Assembly: GCF_029222705.1 (NCBI RefSeq)
Contig: NZ_JARGZF010000001.1
Location: 120,437 to 184,436 of the forward strand
Length of the DNA stretch: 64,000 nt
Reading direction: 5' to 3'
From: Knoellia sp. p5-6-4
GTDB taxonomy: Bacteria > Actinomycetota > Actinomycetes > Actinomycetales > Dermatophilaceae
The notes under the pieces are model-generated. The model had not been told where the DNA came from, ran no database searches, and saw only the letters and a list, made by a program, of their open reading frames with translations. The translations under genes were made by a program, and so were the position numbers. Position 1 is the stretch's first letter; each line of letters begins with the position of its first letter. Of this stretch, positions 18,436 through 26,388 are shown piece after piece.

Positions 18436-20951
18436 GGTACGACGTGCGCCCCCTCGACCGGGTCAGCTCCATCAGGACGAAGCTCGGTCTGCTGGTCGCC
18501 GTCACGATCGTGGTCGCCTCCGTGCTGGCGGTCATCGGCACCCGGCTCGGCGTCTCGCCGTGGGCCACCGTGCCGGTCGCCGTCGCGGCGGCACTGGTCG
18601 TGACCCAGGTGCTGGCGAAGGGCATGACGGCACCCCTGCGCGAGATGACGGTCGCCGCGCAGCGGATGGCGCAGGGTGACTACTCGCAGCGGGTGCACAC
18701 CTCCTCGCGCGACGAGGTCGGCGAGCTCGCCCGGGCCTTCAACCGGACGGCGGCAACGCTGGAGATGGTGGACCGGCACCGGCGCGACCTGGTGGCCAAC
18801 GTGTCGCACGAGCTGCGCACCCCCATCTCCGCGCTGCAGGCGGTGTTGGAGAACCTCGTCGACGGGGTGTCGAGCCCGGGACCCGCGGAGCTGCGCACCG
18901 CCCTCGCCCAGACCGAGCGGCTGGGGCGGCTGGTGGGCGACCTGCTCGACCTCTCCCGCGTCGAGGAGGGCGTGACACCGCTGCGGGTCAAGGAGATTCG
19001 GCTCGCCGACATCTTCGACGACGCCATCGCGCAGGCGCGCACCGATGGCGTGCACTACGTGGTCGACGTCAGGCCCCACACCCTCACGGTGGAGGCAGAC
19101 CCCGACCGGCTGCACCAGCTGCTCGCCAACCTCCTCGACAACGCCGCCCGCCACAGCCCGACCGGTGGGGAGGTGACGATCAGCGCCGCTCGCCACGATG
19201 ACGAGGTGCTGCTCTCCGTCTCCGACCAGGGGCCGGGCATCGCCGCGTCCGACCGCAACGCGGTCTTCGAGCGGTTCACGACGAGCTCCGCCCAGAACAG
19301 CGGCACCGGTCTCGGCCTGGCCATCTCCCGCTGGGTCGCCCAGCTGCACGGCGGCAGCATCGCCGTCGCCGACACCGACCGCGGCTGCCGCATCGAGGTG
19401 AGGCTGCCGGCCGAGGCGCACCAGCCGACCACGCGAAAGGAGCCCGTCGTGAGCACGTTCACCCCACCGGCCCCGGCCCCCGAGACCCCGGTCGGGCCAC
19501 CCCACGCCGGTCTGGCCGCGTACTGGCCCGACGCCCCCCGCCGCCGCCCCGGCATCGTCGCCGCGGCCGCAGCCGCCGGTGCGCTCGCAGCCACCGTCCT
19601 GCCCGATCGCGACCTCGGCCTGGGGACTGCCCTGGTGTTCGGCGTCGTGGCCGGCACGGTCTTCGTCGCCGCGACGACGCGCACCGCCCGACGTCGCTGG
19701 ACCCGCGTGCAAGCCGTCGACGCCGCCCTGGTGGGGCTGCTGCTCGTGCCGCTGTTCGTCCGCGACGCGGAGTGGATCACCATGTTGTGCCTCCTCGCCG
19801 CTCTGGCGTTGACGGCGGCGAGCTCCACCCAGGCCTCCTCAGTCCTCGCCCTGGTCGGGACCGCGGTCGCCGTGCCGCTGGCAGCACTGCGCGGGCTCCC
19901 CTGGCTCCGTCGCACGCTCAAGCCTCACGGCAGCGTCCAGGCCTGGCTGCCGGCGGCCCGCACCGCCCTCATCTCGGCCGTGCTGCTCCTGGTCTTCGGC
20001 GCCCTGTTCGCCTCTGCCGACGCCCTGTTCGCGTCCTGGGTGGACGCCGTCACGCCCGACATCACCTGGAACGACCTGCCGGCGCGCGTCATCCTCGCCG
20101 CCTTCATCGGCGCAGGCACCCTGGCGGCGGCCTTCGTGGCCCTCGCCCCACCCGCCGTCGAGCGCCTCCGGCTGCCGTCGCCCGTCAGCCGCAACGAGTT
20201 CGAGTGGCTGGCCCCGGTGCTGGTCGTGGACGCGGTCTTTCTGGCGTTCCTCGTCGCGCAGGCGACCGTCCTGTTCGGCGGCCACGACTACCTGCAGCGG
20301 ACCACTGGCCTCACCTACGCCGAGTACGTGCACGAGGGCTTCGGCCAGCTCACCGTCGCGACGATCCTCACGCTCACCGTCGTGGCGTGGGCAGCGCGCA
20401 AGGCCTCGTCCGGGCGCCGACGCGACCTGGCGCTGGGGGCACTGTGCGCGATGACGCTCGTGGTCGTCGTCTCGGCGCTCTACCGGATGCACCTGTACGA
20501 GGAGGCGTACGGCTTCACCCGGCTGCGCCTGCTGGTGTCCGTCTTCGAGGGCTGGCTGGGGGTCGTCGTCCTGCTCGTCATCGTCGCAGGGGTCGTCGGC
20601 GGCAGCGGCTGGCTGGTCCCGGTCGCGGTCCGGCTGGGAGCGGCCGGGCTGCTCGGGCTGGCCCTGCTCAACCCCGACCTCTACGTCGCGGAGCACAACA
20701 TCGCCCGTGAGGACTCCCCCGTCGGCATCGACTGGGAGTACCTGGGCGACCTTTCGGCGGACGCCTACCCGGCCCTGGTCGACCTTCCCGACGAGCAGTT
20801 CACCTGTGCCACCCGCGGCCTCGAGCCGCTGGGTGACGACGACTGGCTCGAGTGGAACCTGTCCCGCGAACGGACGAGGGACCTGATGGCGGACCGGCCC
20901 CCGACAGGCGCGGGCGACACGACCACGCCCTGCCCCTCCAGCCCCAGGTGA
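18432..20951 (+). CDS. sensor histidine kinase fused in frame to a DUF4153-like membrane domain
   Basis: One uninterrupted 839-codon frame. Residues 18-62 hold two membrane helices; HAMP follows at 63-115. The H-box is VSHELRTPISALQ, with His about 126; the ATPase has NLLDNAARHSP, DQGPGI, VFERF and GTGLGLAISRW. The kinase ends near residue 330. From about 340 the protein becomes a polytopic DUF4153/DUF4173-type domain of about ten helices (for example VRLRLLVSVFEGW-like segments and YVAEHNIARE). At the junction, an AAAGGAG six bases before an in-frame GTG at 19449 could start a separate 500-residue membrane protein. So this may be a true fusion, a nested gene, or both. Confidence 0.85.
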   Translation: MRYDVRPLDRVSSIRTKLGLLVAVTIVVASVLAVIGTRLGVSPWATVPVAVAAALVVTQVLAKGMTAPLREMTVAAQRMAQGDYSQRVHTSSRDEVGELARAFNRTAATLEMVDRHRRDLVANVSHELRTPISALQAVLENLVDGVSSPGPAELRTALAQTERLGRLVGDLLDLSRVEEGVTPLRVKEIRLADIFDDAIAQARTDGVHYVVDVRPHTLTVEADPDRLHQLLANLLDNAARHSPTGGEVTISAARHDDEVLLSVSDQGPGIAASDRNAVFERFTTSSAQNSGTGLGLAISRWVAQLHGGSIAVADTDRGCRIEVRLPAEAHQPTTRKEPVVSTFTPPAPAPETPVGPPHAGLAAYWPDAPRRRPGIVAAAAAAGALAATVLPDRDLGLGTALVFGVVAGTVFVAATTRTARRRWTRVQAVDAALVGLLLVPLFVRDAEWITMLCLLAALALTAASSTQASSVLALVGTAVAVPLAALRGLPWLRRTLKPHGSVQAWLPAARTALISAVLLLVFGALFASADALFASWVDAVTPDITWNDLPARVILAAFIGAGTLAAAFVALAPPAVERLRLPSPVSRNEFEWLAPVLVVDAVFLAFLVAQATVLFGGHDYLQRTTGLTYAEYVHEGFGQLTVATILTLTVVAWAARKASSGRRRDLALGALCAMTLVVVVSALYRMHLYEEAYGFTRLRLLVSVFEGWLGVVVLLVIVAGVVGGSGWLVPVAVRLGAAGLLGLALLNPDLYVAEHNIAREDSPVGIDWEYLGDLSADAYPALVDLPDEQFTCATRGLEPLGDDDWLEWNLSRERTRDLMADRPPTGAGDTTTPCPSSPR
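19436..19451 (+). promoter_or_regulatory. internal ribosome-binding site and GTG at kinase/DUF4153 junction
   Basis: AAAGGAG (19436-19442) stands six bases before an in-frame GTG (19449-19451), exactly where kinase homology ends and the proline-rich leader of the membrane domain begins. It would give an independent DUF4153-like product starting MSTFTPPAPAPE. Confidence 0.6.
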
Positions 20952-20963
20952 GACCAGGACGCG

Positions 20964-21419
20964 TCACACCAGCCAGGTGCCGTCGCGCATGAGGGTGCGG
21001 CCGGCGATCTCGTTGGCCTCGCGCCAGGCCTGCACGCGGGTCGGCCGCAGCACCAGGAAGACGTAGCCCTGGCTCGTCCGTGGGTCCCAGTCGGCCTGCG
21101 TCGCGTAGGCCTCGCCGACGGGGTCGTCGGCCACGACGTCGACCGACCTCTCGAGCACGACGTCGATCGCGACCACGTCGCGCGTCGGCCCGACCGCGAG
21201 GCGAGCCGTGCCGGAGGTGGTCAGGTTGCGTGCGGTGACCGACGTCGCCTCGACCGCGACCACCACCCGCTCCCCCACCCAGGCCAGCGACAGCGGGACG
21301 AGGTGCGGGGTGCCCGCGGCAGACGCCGTGGCGACCCACACGTCGATCGCGGGTGTCGCCAGCATCGCCAGCGTGTCGGCCTTGCGGGTCGCTCGGTCAC
21401 GCGCGGGGGCGCTCACCAC
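20964..21419 (-). CDS. PPOX-class flavin/F420-binding protein
   Basis: A 151-residue split-barrel protein of the pyridoxamine-5'-phosphate-oxidase-like superfamily. Visible features are the N-terminal helix then VWVATASAAGTPHLVPLSLAWVG (the first strands of the barrel), a basic-rich VTARNLTTSGTARLAVG segment and the closing strands. Many actinobacterial members use F420 or FMN to reduce small molecules; this one's cofactor and substrate are not readable. The start is one of two adjacent GTG codons (21419/21416). The stop faces the kinase fusion's stop. It is three bases beyond the VOC gene and probably its operon mate. Confidence 0.75.
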   Translation of the reverse strand: MVSAPARDRATRKADTLAMLATPAIDVWVATASAAGTPHLVPLSLAWVGERVVVAVEATSVTARNLTTSGTARLAVGPTRDVVAIDVVLERSVDVVADDPVGEAYATQADWDPRTSQGYVFLVLRPTRVQAWREANEIAGRTLMRDGTWLV

Positions 21420-21421
21420 CG

Positions 21422-21832
21422 TCAGCGCACCTCATTGATGCGGACCATGTTCCCGGCCGGGTCGCGGAAGGCACAGTCGCGGATGCCGTAGGGCTGCTCC
21501 GTGGGTTCCTGGACCACCTCGGCGTCACCGGCCTGCAGCTTCTCGAACGTTCCGTCGAGGTCCCTGGTCGCCAGCACGATCATGCCGTAGGTGCCCTTGG
21601 CCATCATCTCGGCGATGGTTCGGCGCTCCGCCTCGGTGACGCCCGGGTCGGCCCCCGGCGGGTACAGCACGATGCTCGTTGCGGGCTGGCCGACCGGACC
21701 GACGGTGATCCACCGCATCGCGCCCCTGCCGACGTCGCCCCGGACCTCGAAGCCGAGTGCGTCACGGTAGAAGGCGAGCGAGGCATCCGGGTCATCGTGC
21801 GGCAGGAAGGCCGAGCTGATGGTGATGTCCAT
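21422..21832 (-). CDS. VOC/glyoxalase-fold protein
   Basis: A 136-residue single VOC module pair. It starts MDITISSAFLPHDDPDASL with the typical FYRDALGFEV after the first strand, and ends with YGIRDCAFRDPAGNMVRI, where an acidic metal ligand would normally sit. It may be a dioxygenase, glyoxalase or antibiotic-binding relative. The ATG at 21832 lies five bases after the AraC regulator's stop, and the PPOX gene follows two bases after this stop, so AraC, VOC and PPOX probably form one operon. Confidence 0.8.
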   Translation of the reverse strand: MDITISSAFLPHDDPDASLAFYRDALGFEVRGDVGRGAMRWITVGPVGQPATSIVLYPPGADPGVTEAERRTIAEMMAKGTYGMIVLATRDLDGTFEKLQAGDAEVVQEPTEQPYGIRDCAFRDPAGNMVRINEVR

Positions 21833-21837
21833 GGTTC

Positions 21838-22296
21838 TCACGCTAGGTGCGAGAGGGGCATCGGCGCTTCTCGATTCCTGACCGGTCGGGTGACCTGCTT
21901 TGCCACACACGCCGGCATCGCGGCCGCTCCACCGGCGGCCAGGGCCCGGTAGGTGCTGGGCGGCATGCCCACCAGCTCGGTGAACCGGGTGCTGAAGGTG
22001 CCCAGCGAGGCACAGCCGACGGCGAAGCACACCTCGGTGACGGTGAGGTCGCCCCGGCGCAGGAGCGCCATCGCGCGCTCGATGCGCCGGGTCATCAGGT
22101 AGGAGTACGGCGACTCCCCGTAGGCGGACCGGAACTGGCGGCTGAGGTGCCCGGCCGAGAGGTTCACGCCTCGGGCCAGCGCCTCGACGTCCAGCGGCTG
22201 CGCGTACTCCCGGTCGATGCGGTCGCGGACCCGGCGAAGCAGCGCGAGGTCACGCAGTCGCTGCGACTCGGCCGTTCTGGTGCCCACGTGCCGCAT
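21838..22296 (-). CDS. AraC-family transcriptional regulator (DNA-binding domain only)
   Basis: 152 residues, essentially just the double helix-turn-helix. The first HTH is VEALARGVNLSAGHLSRQFRS (about residues 38-58) and the second runs through ITR-type signature residues RRIERAMALLRRGDLTVTEV to FSTRFTELVGMPPSTYR. It lacks the N-terminal sensor domain of full AraC proteins, like the short regulators that precede VOC genes in actinobacteria. It likely controls its own operon with the VOC protein and the PPOX protein immediately downstream. Confidence 0.85.
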   Translation of the reverse strand: MRHVGTRTAESQRLRDLALLRRVRDRIDREYAQPLDVEALARGVNLSAGHLSRQFRSAYGESPYSYLMTRRIERAMALLRRGDLTVTEVCFAVGCASLGTFSTRFTELVGMPPSTYRALAAGGAAAMPACVAKQVTRPVRNREAPMPLSHLA

Positions 22297-22315
22297 CGTC
22301 CCACAGCCGGTGCTC

Positions 22316-22621
22316 CTAGGTGTCGGAGCTGTAGGCGCCCGGCGTGATGACCACCACCGGGTCGAACTCGGTGACCTGCACGTCCGCCGGGTCCATCGTC
22401 ACCCCGGCTCTCTGAATGGCGGCGGGCAGGATGTCACGGTTGAACGCGTCCAGGAGGTCCTTCGAGTGCCACACCTCGGTCACCTCGAAGCCGTTGGCGG
22501 ACGGTGCGGCCACGTGGAGGATCAGCCCGTCGCGGTTGTCACCCATGAGGTCCACCACCGCCTGGTGCATGGCCCGGTACGTGCCGATGTCCTGCGCGAC
22601 CCGCATCGTGTAGCCGTACAT
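22316..22621 (-). CDS. conserved small protein, possible dimeric alpha/beta-barrel fold
   Basis: 101 residues, not firmly recognised. The pattern MYGYTMRVAQDIGTYRAMH, then LILHVAAPSANGFEVTEVWHSKDLLDAF, looks like the ferredoxin-like alpha/beta barrel of ABM-type proteins: a strand, a helix, then EVWxSxxxxxxF. No catalytic residues are evident. The ATG at 22621 has an AAGGAG about eight bases upstream, so it is surely translated. It lies 20 bp after the AraC start region on the same strand and may belong to a different unit. Confidence 0.6.
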   Translation of the reverse strand: MYGYTMRVAQDIGTYRAMHQAVVDLMGDNRDGLILHVAAPSANGFEVTEVWHSKDLLDAFNRDILPAAIQRAGVTMDPADVQVTEFDPVVVITPGAYSSDT

Positions 22622-22710
22622 CGTCAGCTCCTTCTCTCGGTCCTCCCATGGACTCGCCGTCCTGAGGTCGTGTCAAGGGCAGGTTGGCGTAAGCCACTCC
22701 TGCGGCCGGC

Positions 22711-23910
22711 CTACTCGCCGAAGTAGACCCGGCGCGCCGTCTCGTCCGGGACGAGCCCGTCCGGCCCGCGGGCCTCGATGGTGGCGAACCCGCCGAGTGT
22801 GGGATCCGTCTCACGGGCGGCGGCGTTGCGCTCCCGCCGCCGGTCGGCCTCAGGCCCCACTTCCGCCTCCAGGAGCGCGCACCACCGGTCGTAGGCACGC
22901 AGCACGTCGTAGTACGCCTGCCGTTGCCGCTCGTACTCGGTCGTCGCCCGAACCCAGTCCCCGTCCGCCAGGAGCAGTTCGCTCAAGGCGCGGACGTCCC
23001 GGAACAGCAGGGACGTGCCGAGTCCCTGGGTGGGGTCCACCGCCCCCGCCGCGTCTCCCACCAGCACCAGGTGCCCGAGCGCGATCCGGCTCGACCAGGT
23101 GCAGCTGTTCGGGAAGAAGCCCACCGGGCCCGCCGCATGCGCGCCCTCCAGCGTTCCCTCCGGCATGAACGTCGCGGCGAACGACAGGAACGCGTCGGCA
23201 TCGTGTCCAACCCCCTTCGCGCGAACCTGCTCGGCCGTGAGCCGGACGTAGAGGCGGCACGAGTCGGCACCGTTGGTGAACCACGCCACTGCCCCGGCCG
23301 GTGTGGTGGCCCACGCGATGCTGTCGTCCCAGCGCGCGCCCGACACGAGGAGGCCGCCGAACCAATGGTGCTCAGGGTCGGTCACGGTGTCCGCCCCCAA
23401 CCACCGCCGGGCGCCCGACCTCTTCCCGTCGGCACCGACGACCAGCCTCGCCCGGATGTCCACGGCGCGTCCGTCGCTGACGACGGACACCGTGGGGCTG
23501 TCGCCGTCATGGACCCCGACGACCTTCGCCGACCGCAGCACGGTCGCGCCCTGCGACTCGGACCAGGTCAGCACCACCTCCTGCAGTCGCGGGTGGGAGA
23601 ACCCCACGGCGGGCAGGGCGTCGATCGAGACCGTCTCCCAGCACAGCGAGTCCGTGCGCCGTCCGTCCTGGTAGAAGTCGAGCACGGGCAACGGCACGAC
23701 GCCGACCTGCTCCAGGGGTTCGCCCAGTCCCGCGCGCAGGGCCTCGGAGTGTCCCCAGGGAAAGGTGAGCTCACCCCGGATGCGGTCGCGGAAGCGTCCC
23801 TCCTTCTCGACCACGAGGACACCGAGACCGGACCGCGCCAGCACACCTCCCAGCGCCGACCCTGCGAGCCCGCCGCCGGCGACCACCACGTCGTATGTTC
23901 CGTCGGCCAT
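22711..23910 (-). CDS. FAD-dependent monooxygenase / geranylgeranyl-reductase-like flavoprotein
   Basis: 399 residues in the PHBH fold. The FAD-binding Rossmann motif is VVVAGGGLAGSALGGVLARSG (residue 8 on), and the adenine-ribose acidic residue is in VVEKEGRFRDRIRGE. The second FAD motif, GDAAGAVDPTQGLG, is at about residue 290. The RDRIRGELTFPWG element resembles halogenase or tetracycline-hydroxylase-like enzymes more than simple salicylate hydroxylases. The substrate is unknown; resistance or catabolism are options. The ATG at 23910 is preferred to a GTG at 23940. It is divergent from the serine hydrolase at 24159. Confidence 0.85.
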   Translation of the reverse strand: MADGTYDVVVAGGGLAGSALGGVLARSGLGVLVVEKEGRFRDRIRGELTFPWGHSEALRAGLGEPLEQVGVVPLPVLDFYQDGRRTDSLCWETVSIDALPAVGFSHPRLQEVVLTWSESQGATVLRSAKVVGVHDGDSPTVSVVSDGRAVDIRARLVVGADGKRSGARRWLGADTVTDPEHHWFGGLLVSGARWDDSIAWATTPAGAVAWFTNGADSCRLYVRLTAEQVRAKGVGHDADAFLSFAATFMPEGTLEGAHAAGPVGFFPNSCTWSSRIALGHLVLVGDAAGAVDPTQGLGTSLLFRDVRALSELLLADGDWVRATTEYERQRQAYYDVLRAYDRWCALLEAEVGPEADRRRERNAAARETDPTLGGFATIEARGPDGLVPDETARRVYFGE

Positions 23911-24158
23911 GACTGGTCCCAGGGGTTGCAGGTGCGTCACCGTCCATGCAATGCCCGGGGCGCGCGTTCGTCAACCTCCTCCACGTGCCCCGCGACACGC
24001 TCCCCGCAGGGCAGGCCGGCTGCCACCAGACGACCCCGCCCCCGGTCGGCTGGCGCGGACCGCTCACCGATTCAGGTCTGGTGCGGCGATGCCCGCCGGA
24101 GGACAGTGTGGAGAAGAGGGGGCGGCACCGGTCCTGCCAAGCGAACGAGGTTCCCCAC

Positions 24159-25424
24159 ATGACTGCCACACCACGCCGCCTCGCCGCCTTGGCCGCGGCC
24201 AGTGCTGCCGCCCTTGCCCTGCTCATCCCCTCCGCGCCGGCCACGGCATCTCCCCCAGTCCGCGTTGTGACCGCGGCAGCTCCCGCCGCTGCCCGCGCCG
24301 ACGAGGACGACTCGAGAGCGGCTCTGCGAGAGGCAATGCAAGCCGTCATCGACGCAGGGGCCACGGGCGTCAACGCCCTGGTGGACGACGGCGACGACAT
24401 CACCCGCCTCGCCGTCGGCCGCGCCCGCCTCGACCCGGAACGCCGGCTCCACCCCCAGGACCAGGCACGAGTCGGCAGCATCACCAAGACCGCGATCGCC
24501 GTGATCGCGCTCCAGCTCTCGCGTGAGGGCAAGCTCGACCTCGAGGACTCCATCGACGACTGGCTGCCGGGGGTGGTGCCCGGCGGTTCCGCGATCACCC
24601 TGCGCATGCTCCTCAACCACACCAGCGGGATCTTCAACTACACCGACGACCCCGACTTCTTCGCCAAGGCCTTCGCGGACCCGTACCGCGCGTGGACACC
24701 ACGCGAGCTCATCGACCTCGCCCTCGAGAACAAACCGATGTTCCGGCCGGGCACGAGCTGGTCGTACAGCAACACCGGCTACATCCTGCTGGGCCTCGTG
24801 ATCGAGAAGGCTTCCGACACCTCTGTCGCAGACCTGGTCAAACGGCGGGTGACCAGGCCGTTGCACCTCGAGGACACGTACTTCGCGAACGCGCCACGCT
24901 TCCGGGGCCCGTACGCCCACGGGTACACGCCGCCGGGTCTCTACTCCGCCGGCTACCTCGACACGTCGGGCTGGACGCCGACGTGGGCCTGGGCCGCTGG
25001 TGCCCTCGTGTCCAACACCAAGGACCTCAGGACGTTCTACCAGGCGCTGCTGTCCGGTGACCTGCTGCCCCGCTCCCTGCTCCGCGAGATGACCACCACC
25101 GTCAGCGTCTTCGCCGGGGCCGGGTACGGCTTGGGCATCCTCACGGTCGACACGCCCTGCGGGACGATCTGGGGCCACACCGGCGGCATCCCGGGCTACA
25201 TCACCATCTCGTACCACAACCGCTCCGGCACTCGCAGCGCTGTCCTGGTGATGTCGACCGAGCCCAACGAGGCCATCGCGAAGAAGTTCGACGAGCTGGT
25301 CCTGCAGGCCGTCTGCACGATGTTCGGCAAGCCTGTCCCGGAAGCGGCCACCACGACGCCTCAGGCGGCGGGCGCGCCGGGCGCGGCGGCGCCGGTCGCC
25401 GCTGACCTGGGGTCGCGCAACTGA
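24159..25424 (+). CDS. secreted serine beta-lactamase-like / D-Ala-D-Ala carboxypeptidase hydrolase
   Basis: 421 residues. A signal peptide (MTATPRRLAALAAASAAAL then APATASPP) leads to a class-C penicillin-binding fold with all three motifs: SITK (SxxK nucleophile, about residue 111), YSN (about 205) and HTGG in IWGHTGGIPGY (about 338). A low-complexity Ala/Pro/Thr tail ends the protein. It probably acts outside the membrane on peptidoglycan stem peptides or related amides or esters; true beta-lactamase activity is not shown. The ATG at 24159 is the only start giving a proper signal peptide. A hairpin terminator follows. Confidence 0.88.
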   Translation: MTATPRRLAALAAASAAALALLIPSAPATASPPVRVVTAAAPAAARADEDDSRAALREAMQAVIDAGATGVNALVDDGDDITRLAVGRARLDPERRLHPQDQARVGSITKTAIAVIALQLSREGKLDLEDSIDDWLPGVVPGGSAITLRMLLNHTSGIFNYTDDPDFFAKAFADPYRAWTPRELIDLALENKPMFRPGTSWSYSNTGYILLGLVIEKASDTSVADLVKRRVTRPLHLEDTYFANAPRFRGPYAHGYTPPGLYSAGYLDTSGWTPTWAWAAGALVSNTKDLRTFYQALLSGDLLPRSLLREMTTTVSVFAGAGYGLGILTVDTPCGTIWGHTGGIPGYITISYHNRSGTRSAVLVMSTEPNEAIAKKFDELVLQAVCTMFGKPVPEAATTTPQAAGAPGAAAPVAADLGSRN

Positions 25425-25435
25425 CACGAGAGCGC

Positions 25436-25471
25436 GCCCACCTCTCCGGGAGAGACCCCTGAGAGGTGGGC
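25436..25471. terminator. hairpin terminator after serine hydrolase
   Basis: Perfect 11-bp arms GCCCACCTCTC (25436-25446) and GAGAGGTGGGC (25461-25471) with a 14-nt loop, 11 bp past the stop. There is no clear T-tract, as is common in actinobacteria. Confidence 0.75.
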
Positions 25472-25567
25472 ATCTGGCCCACCTAGGGGTGGTGCCCCGT
25501 TGCCCTGTCGAGGAACCACAGTGGTGAGCAGGCCACCACCAAAGCCCTCGACACGAACGGAATCGCC

Positions 25568-26236
25568 ATGACCCTGACTCCTCGTCGCCGGTCCGCCCTG
25601 CTCGGTCTCGCGCTCGCGAGCACAGCCGCGTTGGCCGCGGGTGGCTCAGCGGCCCTCGCCACTCGTGCCGCGAGCGACGTCCCCCGTCAGCACGTGAACG
25701 CCCCCGAACCCCCGGTCGGGGTCGGCCATCGCGCAGCAGCCACGTCGACGACGCCTCCGCCGACACCGGCACGCCCCTCGACCACGACGACGTCCGCACC
25801 TTCGGGGGTGCGGCCGCTGACCCTGGCGCAGGTCGTCGCGCTGGCCGTCCAACGGGGCGACGGCCGCGTGGACAAGGTCGAGGTGCAGGACGCTCCGACG
25901 GGACCCTTCTACGAGGTCGACGTGACCCGCCGGGACGGCACCGACGTGGAGGTCACCGTGGTCGGCCGCACAGCGCGGGTGACCGGGCAGGACCGTGACT
26001 CCGACGGTGCGAAGCCCCAGCACCGGGCCGCCCTGCGACTGACACTGCCCGAGGCTGTTGCGTTGGCCGTCAAGGCGACCCGCGCCAGTCTCGACTCGGT
26101 CGAGGTGCAGGACGCACCGACGGGACCCTTCTACGAGGTGGACCTGACCCGCCGGGACGGCACCGACGTGGAGGTCACCGTGGTCGGCCGCACGGCGCGC
26201 GTGACCGAGGACGACCGGAAGCGGGGGCAGCACTGA
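25568..26236 (+). CDS. secreted protein with two tandem PepSY-like domains
   Basis: 222 residues. It has a twin-basic signal segment (PRRRSALLGLALASTAALAAG), a Thr/Pro-rich linker (about residues 50-80), then two PepSY-type modules. Each has a helix with LTLxxxVALAV and the strand set VEVQDAPTGPFYEVD / VEVTVVGRTARVT. The two strand blocks are almost identical (see the repeat). PepSY domains are thought to inhibit peptidases or bind cations in the cell envelope. The ATG at 25568 follows GAACGGAATCGCC. It is a monocistronic gene bounded by a terminator upstream and the helR promoter downstream. Confidence 0.75.
   Translation: MTLTPRRRSALLGLALASTAALAAGGSAALATRAASDVPRQHVNAPEPPVGVGHRAAATSTTPPPTPARPSTTTTSAPSGVRPLTLAQVVALAVQRGDGRVDKVEVQDAPTGPFYEVDVTRRDGTDVEVTVVGRTARVTGQDRDSDGAKPQHRAALRLTLPEAVALAVKATRASLDSVEVQDAPTGPFYEVDLTRRDGTDVEVTVVGRTARVTEDDRKRGQH
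25877..26207 (+). repeat. 109-bp direct duplication inside the PepSY gene
   Basis: Copies at 25877-25985 and 26099-26207 differ at about five of 109 bases, and their offset is 222 bp, an exact codon multiple. Near identity even at third positions points to recent duplication or ongoing gene conversion rather than old domain repetition. Confidence 0.85.
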
Positions 26237-26314
26237 CGCCGAACCCCCAGAGCCCCCGGAGTCTGACGGGTGGGAGGTCACCCATCCCTCCACTCTCAAC
26301 GTATAGGGCACAGG

Positions 26315-26333
26315 GGGCCTTGCGGCAAGACCC
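26315..26333 (+). promoter_or_regulatory. rifamycin-associated element (RAE)
   Basis: GGGCCTTGCGGCAAGACCC is a 19-bp inverted repeat (GGGNCTTG-CGG-CAAGNCCC) that matches the RAE known from actinobacteria upstream of rifamycin-inactivating genes and helR. It stands 56 bp before the helicase start and just after a TATAGG that could be the -10 element. Confidence 0.85.
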
Positions 26334-26388
26334 GGGTCGTGCCGCAGAATCGCCGGCCGAGGCCAGCACCAGTGATGGGAATCGCACA

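Noticed and set aside
24072-25799. 575-codon minus-strand frame over the serine hydrolase
   Set aside because: Antisense shadow; the plus strand has a signal peptide and all three hydrolase motifs.
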